Origin: Rhynchospora pubera
Taxonomy: Eukaryota > Streptophyta > Magnoliopsida > Poales > Cyperaceae
Assembly: GCA_028095005.1 (NCBI GenBank)
Contig: CM051463.1
Coordinates: 81,883,002 to 81,947,001 of the forward strand
Reading direction: 5' to 3'
DNA length: 64,000 nucleotides
The position numbers were made by a program, and so were the translations under genes. The notes under the pieces are model-generated. The model had not been told where the DNA came from and searched no databases. It worked only from the letters and a program-made list of their open reading frames with translations. Positions 1 through 11,690 of this stretch are shown piece after piece. How positions within the stretch are numbered: position 1 is the first letter of the stretch; every line of letters starts with the position of its first letter.

Positions 1-168
1 CTAAAGCAAATATTACTGATCACTAAACCAGTTGAAAATGACAAATATAAAACTCTTATAATTATAATATATGCATATACACTAGTTAATTTCAGATCTT
101 CACCGCTTTTGTCCTTGATGTCGCCATAGCTACTAGCTCTTGCAGGAACTTCACCGTCTTCTTCTTTA

Positions 169-357
169 GGCTCCGTTTGGATGCGTTGAGAATAAGGTAG
201 GAAGAAGGAAGAAGGGAAGAAATTTATTGGGAAGGGGTAAATTTATTGGGAAGTGTGTAACTTTTGTGAAGAGTTTGGATGGTTAGAAATAAATTTATTG
301 GTAAAAAGTGGTTATTCCTTATTCCTTATTCCGGGAAGAAGCCATCCAAACGGAGCC
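169..357. mobile_element. Tourist/Harbinger-like MITE
   Basis: A 189-bp element with perfect 15-bp terminal inverted repeats (GGCTCCGTTTGGATG at the left, its complement at the right). A 3-bp duplication TTA flanks it (166-168 and 358-360). TTA/TAA target duplications and GTTTGG-containing ends are typical of PIF/Harbinger-derived MITEs. It has no coding capacity. Related ends occur at 6539-6705 and 54746-54897. Confidence 0.8.
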
Positions 358-360
358 TTA

Positions 361-1615
361 GTTACAATCCACAAATTTTATTGAGTTGCATCCTATTTAG
401 TTCACATAAAGTGAAGGAAAAGTAGGTGAACTCTTTTTGTTTGGTTGAAGAAAAGATATTCATTTTTTTTATATATATTTTTAAGAAAAATGCTGGATTC
501 TATTGCAGTTTACAACTATTATTCCAAATTTGTACTCTTTTATAGTGCTCTGATTTCTTTTTCAAAATTTAGTACTCTTTTGTGAATTGTTCAATTCTTG
601 GAAGTTAGTAAGTACAGTTTACTGATAATTAGTAAATGCTGAAACGTTAAAAGGTCATGCCATGAACAAATTCAATCCAATTTACTTCCTATTTATGTTG
701 CGTTTTTTTCCCCCATTTTTTTTGGGATCCATTTCAATGAGTTTGACAGACCATTTGTTTGGTTTCAACAATTAAAGTATGAGTTCGGTCTTCTAAATAG
801 TATAATCTGACAGAAAACATATAAAAGAAATAGATCACGACGCGTGATTTTCCCCTAGTTCGTATCAAAACTAGCAGATCTGCAACACTGAGACGACTCA
901 ATGGTTTCCACAGATCAAAGCATCAGAATGTTTTAAATTTATAATTCTCTTTTATGTTAGGGTCTGTGTGCTTCTTTACTAACACTTGAACGGCCTTTGT
1001 TTTGCTGCACCATACAGACGTATTTTATGTTTTAGGGTACAGTAAAGAAAATTTTACTACTAAAAGTTTCCAGTTTTCTCCAAGATTAGTCCCCTTTCTC
1101 CCCGCCAGGAATCCGCTTTCCATTTTTCTTGCACAATGTGCTTTTTTTTTTTTTTTTTAACACTCGTAACATTTCATATCTCATTTCATTTGCGTTTGAA
1201 CTTCATATAAATTCACATCTAATCTGTCTTTACATTAAGTTCCACCTTTTTCTTTTTGTAATAAAACAATTAAATTTTAACTTACCAAACGAAAGCACTC
1301 TATTGCTATTGTATGGCCTAGGAAAGCAGCTGCTACGCAACTACGCAAGTTGCTTTATCAAAATATGACACCAGTAAAACCGCAAGAGACCGATAATGTG
1401 AAAAAAATATATAAACGTCAAATATATGGTTTTTCTCTATATAAATTTTAACATCAAAATTAACACCACCGATCCAATTCAGGACCCACAACAGCACCAT
1501 ATTCAGACGATCCAGACACTAGAATATGAACTGAAACACTGCTAGACCTAGTTTAAGAATTCAACAAATAGATATCACATGGGGGCAAAATTGTGATAAC
1601 TATGTTCTCTCCATA
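361..1615. other. Intergenic region, no gene seen
   Basis: AT-rich sequence downstream of the FKBP gene. Open frames here are short and low-complexity (for example a T-run-driven 79-codon frame at 1129). No splice-supported coding signal, RNA gene or clear transposon was recognised. The FKBP 3' UTR and polyadenylation site should fall just below 1616. Confidence 0.5.
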
Positions 1616-4600
1616 TCACTGCACATTAACTAGCTCCACATCAAAAATCAACCACGAGTTCTTTGGTATCGGTCCCGCAGCATTATCCCCATAGCTAAAA
1701 TATATTAACAAAAAAAAGGCATCAGAATAAACAGAAAACTAAGCCCATTAGGAGAGCAAGTTAAAAAAAAATAAAAATTCAAACGACTATTATTATTATG
1801 ACTTGTTCTTCTCGAGAATATATGCACAATAAGTATATAACTTTCACAAATAGCATTCAATATATGCATGTACTAACAAATTGTGAGGTTAAAATGTTGG
1901 CAGTTTAATTATCCGGACTTAACCCCCACCCCCCCCCCCCCCCCCAAAAAAAAAAAAAACCCAATTTATATTTAATAGTAGCTAATCCTAAAGCTCCAGT
2001 CTTCTGAATCAAAGTAGTTTCACTTTCAGGGCAATTTTTGATATTTGCATAATCTCAATCCTCAGATTTAGACGTTCTTTGCATAAAATACAAACGCTGA
2101 CCTTACTTTAAAAGCTCAGTAGAATATTGCAAAAATATTATATATATAAATATCTGGTTGGGCGTCCCCAAAAGTATAATCTGATGCAGTACCAGATGAT
2201 TTAAATCAAATGACAATGGAATAGAATTATGTAAATATACAAACCCCATAGATGGTGGGACAGTAAGCCTTCTTTTGTCTCCAACACGCATGCCTGAAAC
2301 AAGAACAAATGTTTTGATTTTAGTTTGATTGAATGCTGTCTATCAGTGATAACCACTAGCCGTACCACATTGTACTGATAACACTAGTCGTGTCATATGG
2401 TACTTGTAAGCACTAGTCGTGACATATGGTACTGGGGGAGGTTTAATAGTAAAACTTTTTTATAGTTTTTACTAGGATGACATCATTAGAAGGAAAGGTA
2501 CCTGAAAGAAAAATTAGATCATCTGAACAAGAGGAAAAAAGAAAAATAATAATTTTACGTACCACTAACACCAACATCCCAGCCTTTGATGACCTCACCT
2601 ACACCTGTTTCCAGAAAAAGATAAGTTAGGTAATGCCATGTGTTAATCTGCTAACAATATGATCAGATAAATGTGACTGCATCTGTATTTTTGGAATTAT
2701 ACACTTAACTACAATCATAATACAGAACAATCAAGAATTGTCAAAGGATTTGAACACTGTGCCAAATGTCGACGATCAGGCCTATGAATTGTTTTACAGT
2801 GTTGAACATTATTTGCTGTTGTTTTACAAGTTGCTGTTGTTGAACCTCCGATGTTGAACATTATTTGCTGTTGTTTTACAATTTGCTAGGTGGTTAGTTA
2901 TGGCTTTTACTTAATTAAATGCAATTTGAAAAATAGAAGTGCATAAGCATTACCAAGACGAAACTTAAAAGGTCTTCGACCAATATTTGAGTCAAAAATC
3001 TTTCCATTCTGCAGCTTCCCAATATAATTCACAGAAACCTTTGACAGAAAACAGAAAAAGAAAATGTATATTACAAGGTAGATATGTCAGATTTTGCAAA
3101 TCACATAAATACATGGAAGCAGGCTTATATGAGACCACGAGACTTTTGCATATAAGATAACTAATTTGGTAATACATTTGCAGCAAACATTTAGTCATAC
3201 ATATGCAATCTTTAATCTGACAGTGAGTAATGGATTACGAAAAAAAACTTTTCCAAAATAGAAATAGAAGAGAACAAATTTGTTCGTGAATAAACTTTGT
3301 CCAATCACACAATCAGCACATAAAAAATAGAGAGCCAAAACCTCCACTTTAGAGGGATTTTAGTTATTAACACCAGAAAAGAATCATGATATATGTTCAC
3401 AAAGCATTGCAGCTACCATGAAGATATACAGATATATGTTCACAAAGCATATATAGCTATGATAAACTATTATTTCTAAGGTACATTTAGTCCCAATATC
3501 TACAACTATTGTATGATGGTGGGTACATATATAATTACACAAATAAATTTTTCCCAATTTACCTTACTCCCAGGAGTAGCCTTTTTGCCATCAGGACGTC
3601 CCATAGAGATCTCCTCTACTACTAACCCATTTCCAAACGTGCGAGATTGTTGAGCCTGTTCGTTCTGCATTTTATCTTCTTTATTTCCTTGATCCTTCTC
3701 AGCACTTTTCTTGTTCTTCTTTTTCTTCTTTTTGGATTCTTTTCCATTAGTATCACCAGACTGGCAATTTCCACTATACAAGACCAAAGCACACAAGAGA
3801 ATACAATACATTAACATTTTATGGATAGTACCAACAGCCCAAAAAATTTATCAATATAATTCTTACTTGTCGGTCATCTTTTTTGAATTGGGCGTTTCTT
3901 CTGGTGCAGTGTCAATTTTAGCAGTTTCTTCTATGGTTTCCTTCTTAAGGTTCTCGCTGTTGGGAAGTAAATAAATAATGCAAACAATTTAGTTAAATCG
4001 AATATACAATCCTATGGAAAATGATCAACAAAGTAACTATACAACCACGTACCCATCATTTGATGTCTTTGCCTCAGCTTCAACCTCGGCATTGGCACCA
4101 GACAATGTTTTCTTTTCACCCTTCTCTTTCTTATTCTTCTTATCCAGTTTCTTCTTCTTCTTTGCTACATCAGTTTCCTTTCCCTTTTTCTTGCAATCCG
4201 TAGGGGCAGAATCATCAATCTTCCTCTTTTTATTTCCCTTGTCTTCAGCTTCAGTTTTTGAGTCAGATGTAGGGAATCCATCTTCATCTTCACTATCCAC
4301 TTGGGCTGACGGGTCAGGGAGCACTGCTTGCTTAAGTTGAGAGTCATCAGCCGCATCATCACTGTCAATGACCTGGCGGTTTTTCTTCTTGGCAGCACGG
4401 TTGTGGTCTCCATTTGATGGCTCCTCTTCATCAACAATCTCTTCAATGACAACTATAATATTTTTTTTTTCAAAAGATAAAACATAATGTGATTACTCGA
4501 AAATTCAAATATCCGAAAACATAGCACAAAAAACAAATACAAATTAGAAAAGAAAGAATTAGCAGAAAAAAGAATGGCACCTAGCATCAAGAGAAACCTA

Positions 4601-5947
4601 ACTGTTAATAACCAAAACACAAAGTATTGCTTAAGAACACTTATTCTTTGCAAGCAAATCAAAACTTAATCCTTCATTGATGGTGATCCTCAACAAACAC
4701 AGAATAAGGATAACAGACCAAAACAAATGACATTAAGATTTCACTTTCACTTCTTTTACCTCCACTCTTACGACGACGGGATGGGCTACACATATCACCA
4801 TCATCGTCGTACATTTCAATATCATCAACGTCATCAATGAAGTCAGATTCATACTCATCTTCTTCAGAAAAAATATCATAATCAGAATCTTCACTCTCTG
4901 TCTCGGCTATATCCTCTCCCAAAGGCTCTCTAATAAAAAAGATAAGGAAAAGAAATTCTACCAAAGAAAATAAAACCATGAAACTACCATAGCAATAATA
5001 AAAAGAAAAATATGAAACAACACTAGGGTGGCAAAATGGCAAAAGAAAAAAGGATACTCGATGCCTCTGGGGCCAACAAAGTAGCCAGAGAGGTGCACGC
5101 TCCTCTGGCCAAGCACAGAGAGGATGACATCCTCCTGCTCCTCAAACTCCAGCTCCAAGTGGCACGTCTCACAACTGTTTGCAAACAAGCTGCATATCAG
5201 CACGGGACTCTTCGTCCCCACGTTGCACTGCAGCGTCGTCTTGGTCATTGTCTTCGCCTTCTCTGTTCCCACTGCATTTCCCAATGTTGCCTACACACAA
5301 CAAAAATTGCAAGCAATTAGAGACATTCAGGGAAAAAGGTAGATAGCAGCCTGGCTCTGGCTAGACCAAACTAACAGTTAAAGTGGTTCAAATTAAATTA
5401 TAATTTGGGTGGAGCTGAATCAAGCTTGGCCTCATTTTAGGGTTTAGGTACACCATCACAAGTTCACTTCACTTCAATTCCATTTTAGAAAAAAATAAAG
5501 TTGAAGAATAACAAACCCCCTTTACTACATTCTAAGAAATAATAATTTGAGCCACCCAATAATTTAATGTGCCCCCCCCCCCAACCCAAGAAACGCCAAT
5601 ACTATACTAAAACAGAAAATGAATTTTGCTACTGTAAACTGAAACAAGCTTTCTGGTAAGGGGTAAAATAATTGAGAAACAGAACTAAACCCCACTATAA
5701 CCTCAAAATAAAAAAAAAAAATATATCCTATAAATAAATACAACCTGAGAGATACGGAGTCTCCCTCGTGTCTCGTCATAGCTGTGCGTGTAAGGTTTCC
5801 CTGGCTTCACCTCAACCCCTATAACGCAACGCAATTTCACGGAGACGTCAAAGGTAGATCGACTTGAAAAACAGCGAAAGGCTAAGAAAAACTAAAACTA
5901 GATGCGCACAAAGAGAGAGAGAGAAATTTCTTACCCCAAAACGCCAT
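1616..5947 (-). CDS. FKBP53-like: Nuclear FKBP-type peptidyl-prolyl isomerase with nucleoplasmin-like domain (FKBP53/FKBP43-like)
   Basis: Spliced gene. Coding exons in transcript order: 5947-5935, 5818-5745, 5290-5058, 4929-4760, 4452-4053, 3956-3867, 3773-3563, 3038-2954, 2598-2563, 2293-2245 and 1694-1616. All introns are GT-AG and phases close to 479 aa. Residues 1 to about 100, beginning MAFWG, form a nucleoplasmin-like fold. Acidic tracts follow (about 110-160), then lysine-rich runs resembling nuclear or nucleolar localisation signals. The last ~105 residues are an FKBP domain. It keeps the ligand-pocket residues of FKBP12: Tyr in VNYIG, Phe-Asp in IFDS, Val-Ile and Trp in EVIKGW, Tyr in GYG, Phe in FDVEL. 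It is therefore probably a competent prolyl isomerase. Arabidopsis FKBP53, of similar length, is a histone chaperone acting on rDNA chromatin. FKBP43 is the alternative orthologue. Exon 1 has only 13 coding bases. Confidence 0.93.
1923..1960. repeat. Poly-C/poly-A tract in last FKBP intron
   Basis: A C-rich run of about 24 bases followed by 14 A, inside the intron between FKBP exons 10 and 11. It is a mononucleotide microsatellite and its exact length is likely to be assembly-sensitive. Confidence 0.85.
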
Positions 5948-6007
5948 TGTTGAGAGGAGAAACGGGAGTCGAAGTGGTTCGTTAGGTTCAAGGTTCAGAG
6001 GCAGTGG

Positions 6008-6037
6008 TAGGGTTTTAGAGCACTCCCAAAACCCTAG
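6008..6037. promoter_or_regulatory. Two telo-box motifs in inverted orientation upstream of FKBP gene
   Basis: TAGGGTTTT at 6008-6016 and AAAACCCTAG at 6028-6037 lie 61-90 bp upstream of the FKBP start codon at 5947. Telo-boxes (AAACCCTA) are known promoter elements of plant genes for ribosome biogenesis, translation and proliferation. That fits a nuclear FKBP linked to rDNA chromatin. The motifs are seen directly; the function is inferred. Confidence 0.55.
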
Positions 6038-6538
6038 CGGCGGAATGGAGTCGCAACTGAGGAGTATGAATAGAACTGAAAATTAGAAACTATAGAAGGA
6101 ACATTTACAAATGTGTCCTTATAATTCTATGAAATTAGGAACAGCAATCGTTCGGAATAAGTTTATGTGTTAAATTGCCAATAAATAAAATAAAGATAAC
6201 AGACGTTTTTATTTCAAAAAAAAAATCAAATTATAATTAGATTTATGTGTTAAATTGTCAGTAAATAAAATAAGGATAACATAAGTTTATGTACGAATTA
6301 TCTCATATTTCAACAAAATCGAAATAAACATTTATTTCAAAATAAAAATACATACTTTCTTGACTAAAAAATATTTATATATTTAATTTTTTATTATTTA
6401 TAAATTAGTTAAAGGGTAATTAAAAATTTTTCAAATTAAAACTTATTTTCGATTAATAAAACTTCTATTTGCATGTGCCTACTCAGACAATCCATTAAAT
6501 TAGATATTTTCAAGGTTCGTATTTTAGAAAAGAACTAT

Positions 6539-6705
6539 GGCCCCGTTTGGATGGGCCGGAATTTGCAATTCCGAGCATTTTATATGCCAAATTTATTATA
6601 AACAATCCAAACTCTTCACAAAGTTACACACTTCCCAATAAATTTATTTCTAGAAATTGCAAATTCCACAAATTCTCCAAATTCCTACCCCATCCAAATG
6701 GGCCC
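6539..6705. mobile_element. Tourist-like MITE
   Basis: A 167-bp element with imperfect inverted ends: GGCCCCGTTTGGATGGG at the left and, read in reverse complement, GGGCCCATTTGGATGGG at the right. A TAT duplication flanks it (6536-6538, 6706-6708). Its ends resemble those of the elements at 169-357 and 54746-54897. It lies upstream of the FKBP gene. Confidence 0.7.
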
Positions 6706-6708
6706 TAT

Positions 6709-7317
6709 ATGTACAAATTTTGTACAGGTGCTACAAGTAATTGATCTTCAAAATCAGATGAGAGGTATTACTCTGGATCTTCAAAATCTCAAAACTAGAA
6801 AATGGGTTACATATAATTTAATTTTTGGTTCGATGGTGGGAAAGGAAAATTTCAAGAGGGAAGAAAAGGATGGGATAAAAAATGAAATAATTATATATTT
6901 TTTGTTTAGATGAAAAATGAAGGTAAAGAAATTTTTTTTTTCTTTTGTATCTCTTGTTTGGATGAATTATTTCAATAAAAGAAAAATATAAATTCTAGAC
7001 TAATTTACCCTTGAACCCTTCCATATGTTTCTCTACACCAGTCACCAGTACTTTTATGTAGCTTTGATTTGATCTCCCATTTCTTACTTTTTTTTATATA
7101 TATAACGGAAATGATCCATGATCACTAAAAATTTGGTCATCGAGTGAGAAAATATTGGCCGACATATATATAGTATAACACAATAAAATACGAGCGCACA
7201 TGACAAGTTATAAATTTTTTTTTTAGAGAACTAGGTAGAGGCTACCATGTAGAGAAAGAAAAAAAAAAGCATGAAAAAAGAAAAAAGAAAAAGGAAATGA
7301 CCCAGTGTAGCAGTGTC
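6709..7317. other. Intergenic region, no gene seen
   Basis: AT-rich sequence with purine-rich and T-rich low-complexity stretches. Short frames (for example at 6698) show no recognisable protein. It may include the degraded 3' end of the adjoining minus-strand LINE fragment, but no clear poly-T tail was found. Confidence 0.4.
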
Positions 7318-8738
7318 TCAGTATTTCTGGCAACCCCCTCTAAAAATGCTGTTGTTTCTTTCCAACCGAGTGGCCCACAAAACGGTGATGGAAACTACTG
7401 CTTTCAGATCTTTCTTATTTGCTGGAACATTGCGAAGAGCATCATTTAAAAGTTGTTTTACTTCAGTGTGACCCAAACAATCTACTAAAGGAAACAAATT
7501 GTTAACTTTGCACCAAAGCTCCTTTGTGTACGGGCAAAGACAGAAAAGGTGAGGAGCCGTTTCTAGCCTTGAAGAATTACAAAGACAGCAACCTTGTTGT
7601 ACTGAAATGTTCCTCCTGATCAGTGCCTCTTGTGTTAGCAGCCTGTTTTGATAAAGTAAAAAGGCAAAGACTTGATCAATGTCAGCTTCCAAATAAGTTT
7701 TTCCTGGAATTTAGTTTTGCCAGCATAAATCAACATTGTGTAGGCTGATTTGACAGAGAACTGACCTGAGGAATTTCACTTCCAAATGCAAGTATCTAAC
7801 CTATTGGAAGCTACTAAAGGAGGTAGAGAAAGAACAACATTGAGGACATCTCTATTCCAAGGGGCATGTAACAATGAATTGGTTTGCTGACAAACCTTGT
7901 TTACTGTTAAGTACGATTTGTTTGGTAAAAGGTTGCAATAAAAAAAACTTAAATGGCCAATTCCCCAATCTAAAAATCAGAAAAGGGTATCATTGCCATT
8001 TCCCAAGGTGAAAATGGTGGATATTGAGAAAATGTGTCTCAATTTCAGCAAGTCCTTCCAGAAGAAGGAACCTCTTGTTGTCCAGAAGAGAGGGGTTGTA
8101 TGTACGTTGGATGCTAGCAGAGATCTTGTCACTTGCGTCCATTGTGATGTCGGTAAATCAAACAATCTCCATAACCATTTGAGCATTAAGGAAATATTGA
8201 GCAGTTTTAGATCAAGGACACCCATACCTCTTAGAAGTTTAGGAAGGCATACTCTATCCCAAGTAAAAAGTGGCATACCATTTCCTCCACTGGACGATCT
8301 GCCCCACAGGAAATTCCGTCGTAATTTATCAATTGCTTTCAAAACCCATGATGGCAGTTTAAAAACCGACATGAAGAAGATTGGAATAGACGACATCACT
8401 ATTGTTACTAGAGTTAATCTGCCGGCTCTTGAAAGGAGCTTGTTTTTTCACCAGGCTAGCTTATTCTCCAGTTTCTCAATTAGCTGCTGGTAAACTTTCT
8501 TTGTAGGTCGACAGGCAGTGGGTGGTAAGCCTAAATAGCTAAGTGGTAGTGCAACCTTATCACATTGCATTACTGACGTAACCAAGTCGAGTTGTTCACG
8601 AGACAAGTTGAAGGGGACAAAGGATGATTTATTAAGGTTTAAGTTTAGTCCTGAGCAAAGAGAGAAAATGTTGAGCACAAATTTAAGGTATTGAACCGCA
8701 CGTTCTTTGACTATAGAGAAAATCAATCCAATCTTCAA
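7318..8738 (-). mobile_element. L1-type LINE fragment (3' part of ORF2, degraded)
   Basis: Minus-strand reading shows the 3' portion of a plant LINE ORF2 broken over several frames. At 8448-8738 there is the end of the reverse transcriptase, including a YLGLP motif. At 7977-8399 there is the thumb/connection region (IPIFFMSVFKLPSWV, FLWG, WDRVCLPK). At 7318-7692 there is the zinc-binding reverse-transcriptase C-terminal domain (CCLCNSSRLETAPHLF, CPYTKELW) ending in a stop. Endonuclease and most of the RT, including the YADD motif, are missing, so the copy is strongly 5'-truncated. It matches the same region of the LINE at 24372-29963 in motif order. It is not expected to be functional. Confidence 0.85.
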
Positions 8739-8792
8739 ATCCTGCCATGACTATAGAGAAAATCACTGTTGTTACTATTATTAAATTTAAGG

Positions 8793-8940
8793 TATCTTCA
8801 AATCCTGCCCAATCAACTTCTAATTTTCTCCACTTGTCCAATATTAAACTTCTTTGGACTAAAGCATACTCTTGTCCAAAGAAGTTTAACATTGGACAAG
8901 TGGAGAAAATTAGAAGTTGATTGGGCAGGATTTGAAGATA
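8793..8940. repeat. Near-perfect 67-bp inverted repeat (hairpin)
   Basis: Left arm 8793-8859 and right arm 8874-8940 are reverse complements with one mismatch, around a 14-base loop. Part of the arm (TCTTCAAATCCTGCC) also occurs at about 8732, and GACTATAGAGAAAATCA is repeated at about 8708 and 8750. The hairpin therefore lies in a locally rearranged patch next to the truncated LINE end. It could be a foldback produced during LINE insertion or a young hairpin small-RNA locus. No known miRNA was recognised. Confidence 0.85.
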
Positions 8941-9020
8941 TCAGAAGTTTAACTCTGCAATTTATCCTAATTCGACCCGCAAGCTGATTCTTTCGTTCTA
9001 ATTCGACCCTAAACCTATAA

Positions 9021-9716
9021 GGGCTCGTTTGGTAGTGCCAAGTTTAGCTGGACTTTTGGATCAACGAGCTAACCAACATGTCTTGCATTGCCAAACAACA
9101 TTAGGGTCAACGAGATTAGCACTACCTTCCTAACTTGGTCATATATTTAAGCTTTTCTCAAACACCCAAAATTTTTTTATATATCCTATCTGAAGAGAAA
9201 AACCTTGAGAAGAAACTTTAAAATTTAAAAATTCCATATTTCAAATTTCAAAATTTCAAATTTCAGAATTCAAAATTTCAAATTTCAAATTTCAAAATTT
9301 CAAATTTCAAAATTTCAAATTTCAAATTTCAAATTTCAAACTTCAAAATTTCAAATTTCAAAATTTCAAATTCAAAATTTCAAATTTCCAAATTTCAAAT
9401 TTCCAAATTTCAAATTTCAAATTTCAAATTTCAAATTTTCAAAGTTTCAAATTTAAAAAATTAAAATTTTAATTTTCACCTCAAATTTTGAAAATATCAA
9501 AATTTAAAATTTTCGAATTCTAAAATGTCTAGATTAAAATGAATGTTATAATTGAATGCATTCACTTTGATCACTAACTTTAACTTATAATGCCAAACAA
9601 CAATTACAAACCTTAAGTTAGTACTAACTTTTATTAACTTTAACCTCAAACACTAATTCTAAAATGCTAACTTTAACTCTTGATCCCACTAAATTTTGAT
9701 GTTGCCAAACAACCCC
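9021..9716. mobile_element. Harbinger-like non-autonomous element with AAATTTC-rich core
   Basis: A 696-bp element. Its ends are GGGCTCGTTTGGTAGTGCCA and, in reverse complement, GGGGTTGTTTGGCAACATC. A TAA duplication flanks it (9018-9020, 9717-9719). The core is almost wholly a degenerate AAATTTC array, flanked by AACTTTAAC-like repeats. There are no open frames. TAA duplication and GTTTGG ends point to the PIF/Harbinger group. Confidence 0.65.
9225..9455. repeat. Degenerate (AAATTTC)n minisatellite
   Basis: About 230 bp of AAATTTC/AAAATTTC units with small length variation, inside the element at 9021-9716. Simple-repeat expansion inside the transposon is the most likely origin. Confidence 0.85.
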
Positions 9717-9806
9717 TAATTGAATTGCAGGTTTATGAAACGTAGGCCTATTATAAATCATACTCCTGGGATTATAACTTTTGAATTGCTAGAGACACTG
9801 ACACAT

Positions 9807-10027
9807 GCATATGCGGCAGAAGAAATTAAAAATATTATTAAAATAATCAGAATTTTAATAATAGATTTACGATATCGGACTTTGGAAATCCGTTTGGGGC
9901 GTAAACGTCTGTTTGGGACATAACTTTCAAAGTCCGATATTGCAAATCTATTCTTAATATTTTGATTATTTTAATAATAAAATCAATATTTAAGATTATT
10001 TTATAATTTTTTTTCGGCATATGCCGA
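9807..10027. repeat. Foldback element (MITE-like hairpin)
   Basis: Outer ends (about 9807-9820 and 10014-10027, related to GCATATGCGGCAGAA) and inner arms are complementary. GATTTACGATATCGGACTTT near 9864 pairs with AAAGTCCGATATTGCAAATC near 9930. Between them lie AT-rich arms that also pair. The whole ~220 bp can fold into one imperfect hairpin. No convincing target duplication was identified. Confidence 0.55.
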
Positions 10028-11690
10028 TATGCGGCCCGTTTATATTATACAAGTGAATATACAAAAATATTTCAATATAACTTTTTATGCATGTCCTCGT
10101 ATGCAAGTGTATATCAATATACAAAATATATCCCATCAAACCTTTAAAATTTAACTGTACGGTAACCGGATAATACTGCATTTTAATCATTTTAAACCTA
10201 TTATTCATTTTTCTTCATTTAAATGAAATATTGAAACCTGATGGTTGTTCATGTGTTATAAATAATTGTTACACGAAAGTAACTCAACGGGTAGCTTTCA
10301 CAACTATTAGTCCTAAAATTTCAAATTTCATTATAAATTATAATTTAAATTGGATGAATTATATGCAATTTTTTATGAGTTTATTAATAAATCAAAATAA
10401 ATATAATACAAGTAACCATTTTGATTTCATATTTTGATTCTCGTTTCATCATTGATTTGACCAGGTTTTTAATCCTTGCAAATTGCGATTGCGATTGCGA
10501 ACCATGAGCTGCTGGGCTGCCAATTGTGCCAGAGCGGTTTACGATTAAATCTAAGTCCACTCTATTTTCAGTGTAATCGACATCTCCGTTTCAGTTTATC
10601 CCTAACAAAGATATTCAAAACTGAAAACTGTGCTTCTATGAATGGAGACGAATTGCACTTATTTGGTTCCGTTGGGAAAACCATGGGCTGACGAAGTCAA
10701 AGTAAGGGGTCAAGCTCCACTTGGCAAATTTTAAATTTTCAGATGATATTTCTAACGTTGGTTGCAGCGATTAAATAAAAAAAATATATAATATAAATAT
10801 TTGGTCGCAACTTTATTGTATAACTGATCTCTTCATAATAAATAATTACATTTCTACCCGCTTTATTATTCTCTTATTATTTAGTTTCTGAAAACCTACA
10901 TTCTACCAGTTGCCTCCTTACCGGAACTTCCCCTAAAAAAAGTAAGCGTCATTGTTTGTGACAAAAATCTCATCAGAAAAATATTCTAAATAAAAGTAAT
11001 TGAAAAAAATTAGCTCATTCAAGATTTAATAACTAAACGTCACATCAACGTTTTGCATTGCCATCAGATTTGGGACTGGATTTTGATCGGCCTATTCAAA
11101 ATCCAACAGCCATAAATTTATCCGCTTAGAATTTATAAAATGTTAAAAACACAACAACAAAATTGTTGGATTTTTCTTCTCTTACTGGGTCAGAAGAAAT
11201 TAGCATCTAATAAAATAGGGAAATTCTACCATAAAACGCAACTGTTTATGAGTGCTAATAAATTAATCTTTCTTGAAAATAGACGGTTGAGATTAAAACT
11301 AGATTGAAAAATTAGTTTTCATGGCACAATTTTCCAACAAAATATTATGAAAATCTGTTATTATTATTATTTTAATCACGAGGTTCCTGCCCGAATCCCG
11401 ATGTATAGGAGCCATGCACCATTAAACGCCAAGGCCCATTCGTGCTGAGTTTCTACTTTCTAATTTACTGGCTACCCGTGTGTGTGCCGTGTCTATACAG
11501 CAGCAATATTACAACTTATCGGGTCGGAGCTTGCAGAGCAAATCGGGTATTCGCTAGCAGTGCGCTGGAGCAGTCGCCGTCCCCACTAATTTTATAATGG
11601 CGCCATGTCTCAAGAGTCTCATTCTCTAATTGCACACTGCATCGCCAATTCGCCATTCGTGAGCATCGAAGAAGAAACGAGAAACTTACG
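10028..11690. other. Intergenic region upstream of COX5b, no other gene seen
   Basis: AT-rich sequence with only short frames. No RNA gene or intact transposon was recognised. Its right end must contain the COX5b promoter and 5' UTR. An out-of-frame ATG at 11605 overlaps the COX5b start and would act as an upstream frame only if transcription begins above it. Confidence 0.45.
11433..11438. promoter_or_regulatory. Site II element (GGCCCA / TGGGCC) upstream of COX5b
   Basis: A TGGGCC core on the minus strand, 253 bp upstream of the COX5b ATG. Site II elements (TGGGCY), bound by TCP factors, are established regulators of plant nuclear genes for respiratory-chain subunits, including cytochrome c oxidase genes. 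Only this one clear copy was noticed near the gene, so its function is inferred. Confidence 0.4.

Noticed and set aside
105..168. Minus-strand stretch that reads as a basic peptide (KKKTVKFLQELVAMATSRTK) before a stop
   Set aside because: Too short, ends at a MITE boundary, and no upstream exon or splice site could be linked to it.
1129..1368. 79-codon frame
   Set aside because: Driven by a T run and AT-rich sequence; no domain or splice support.
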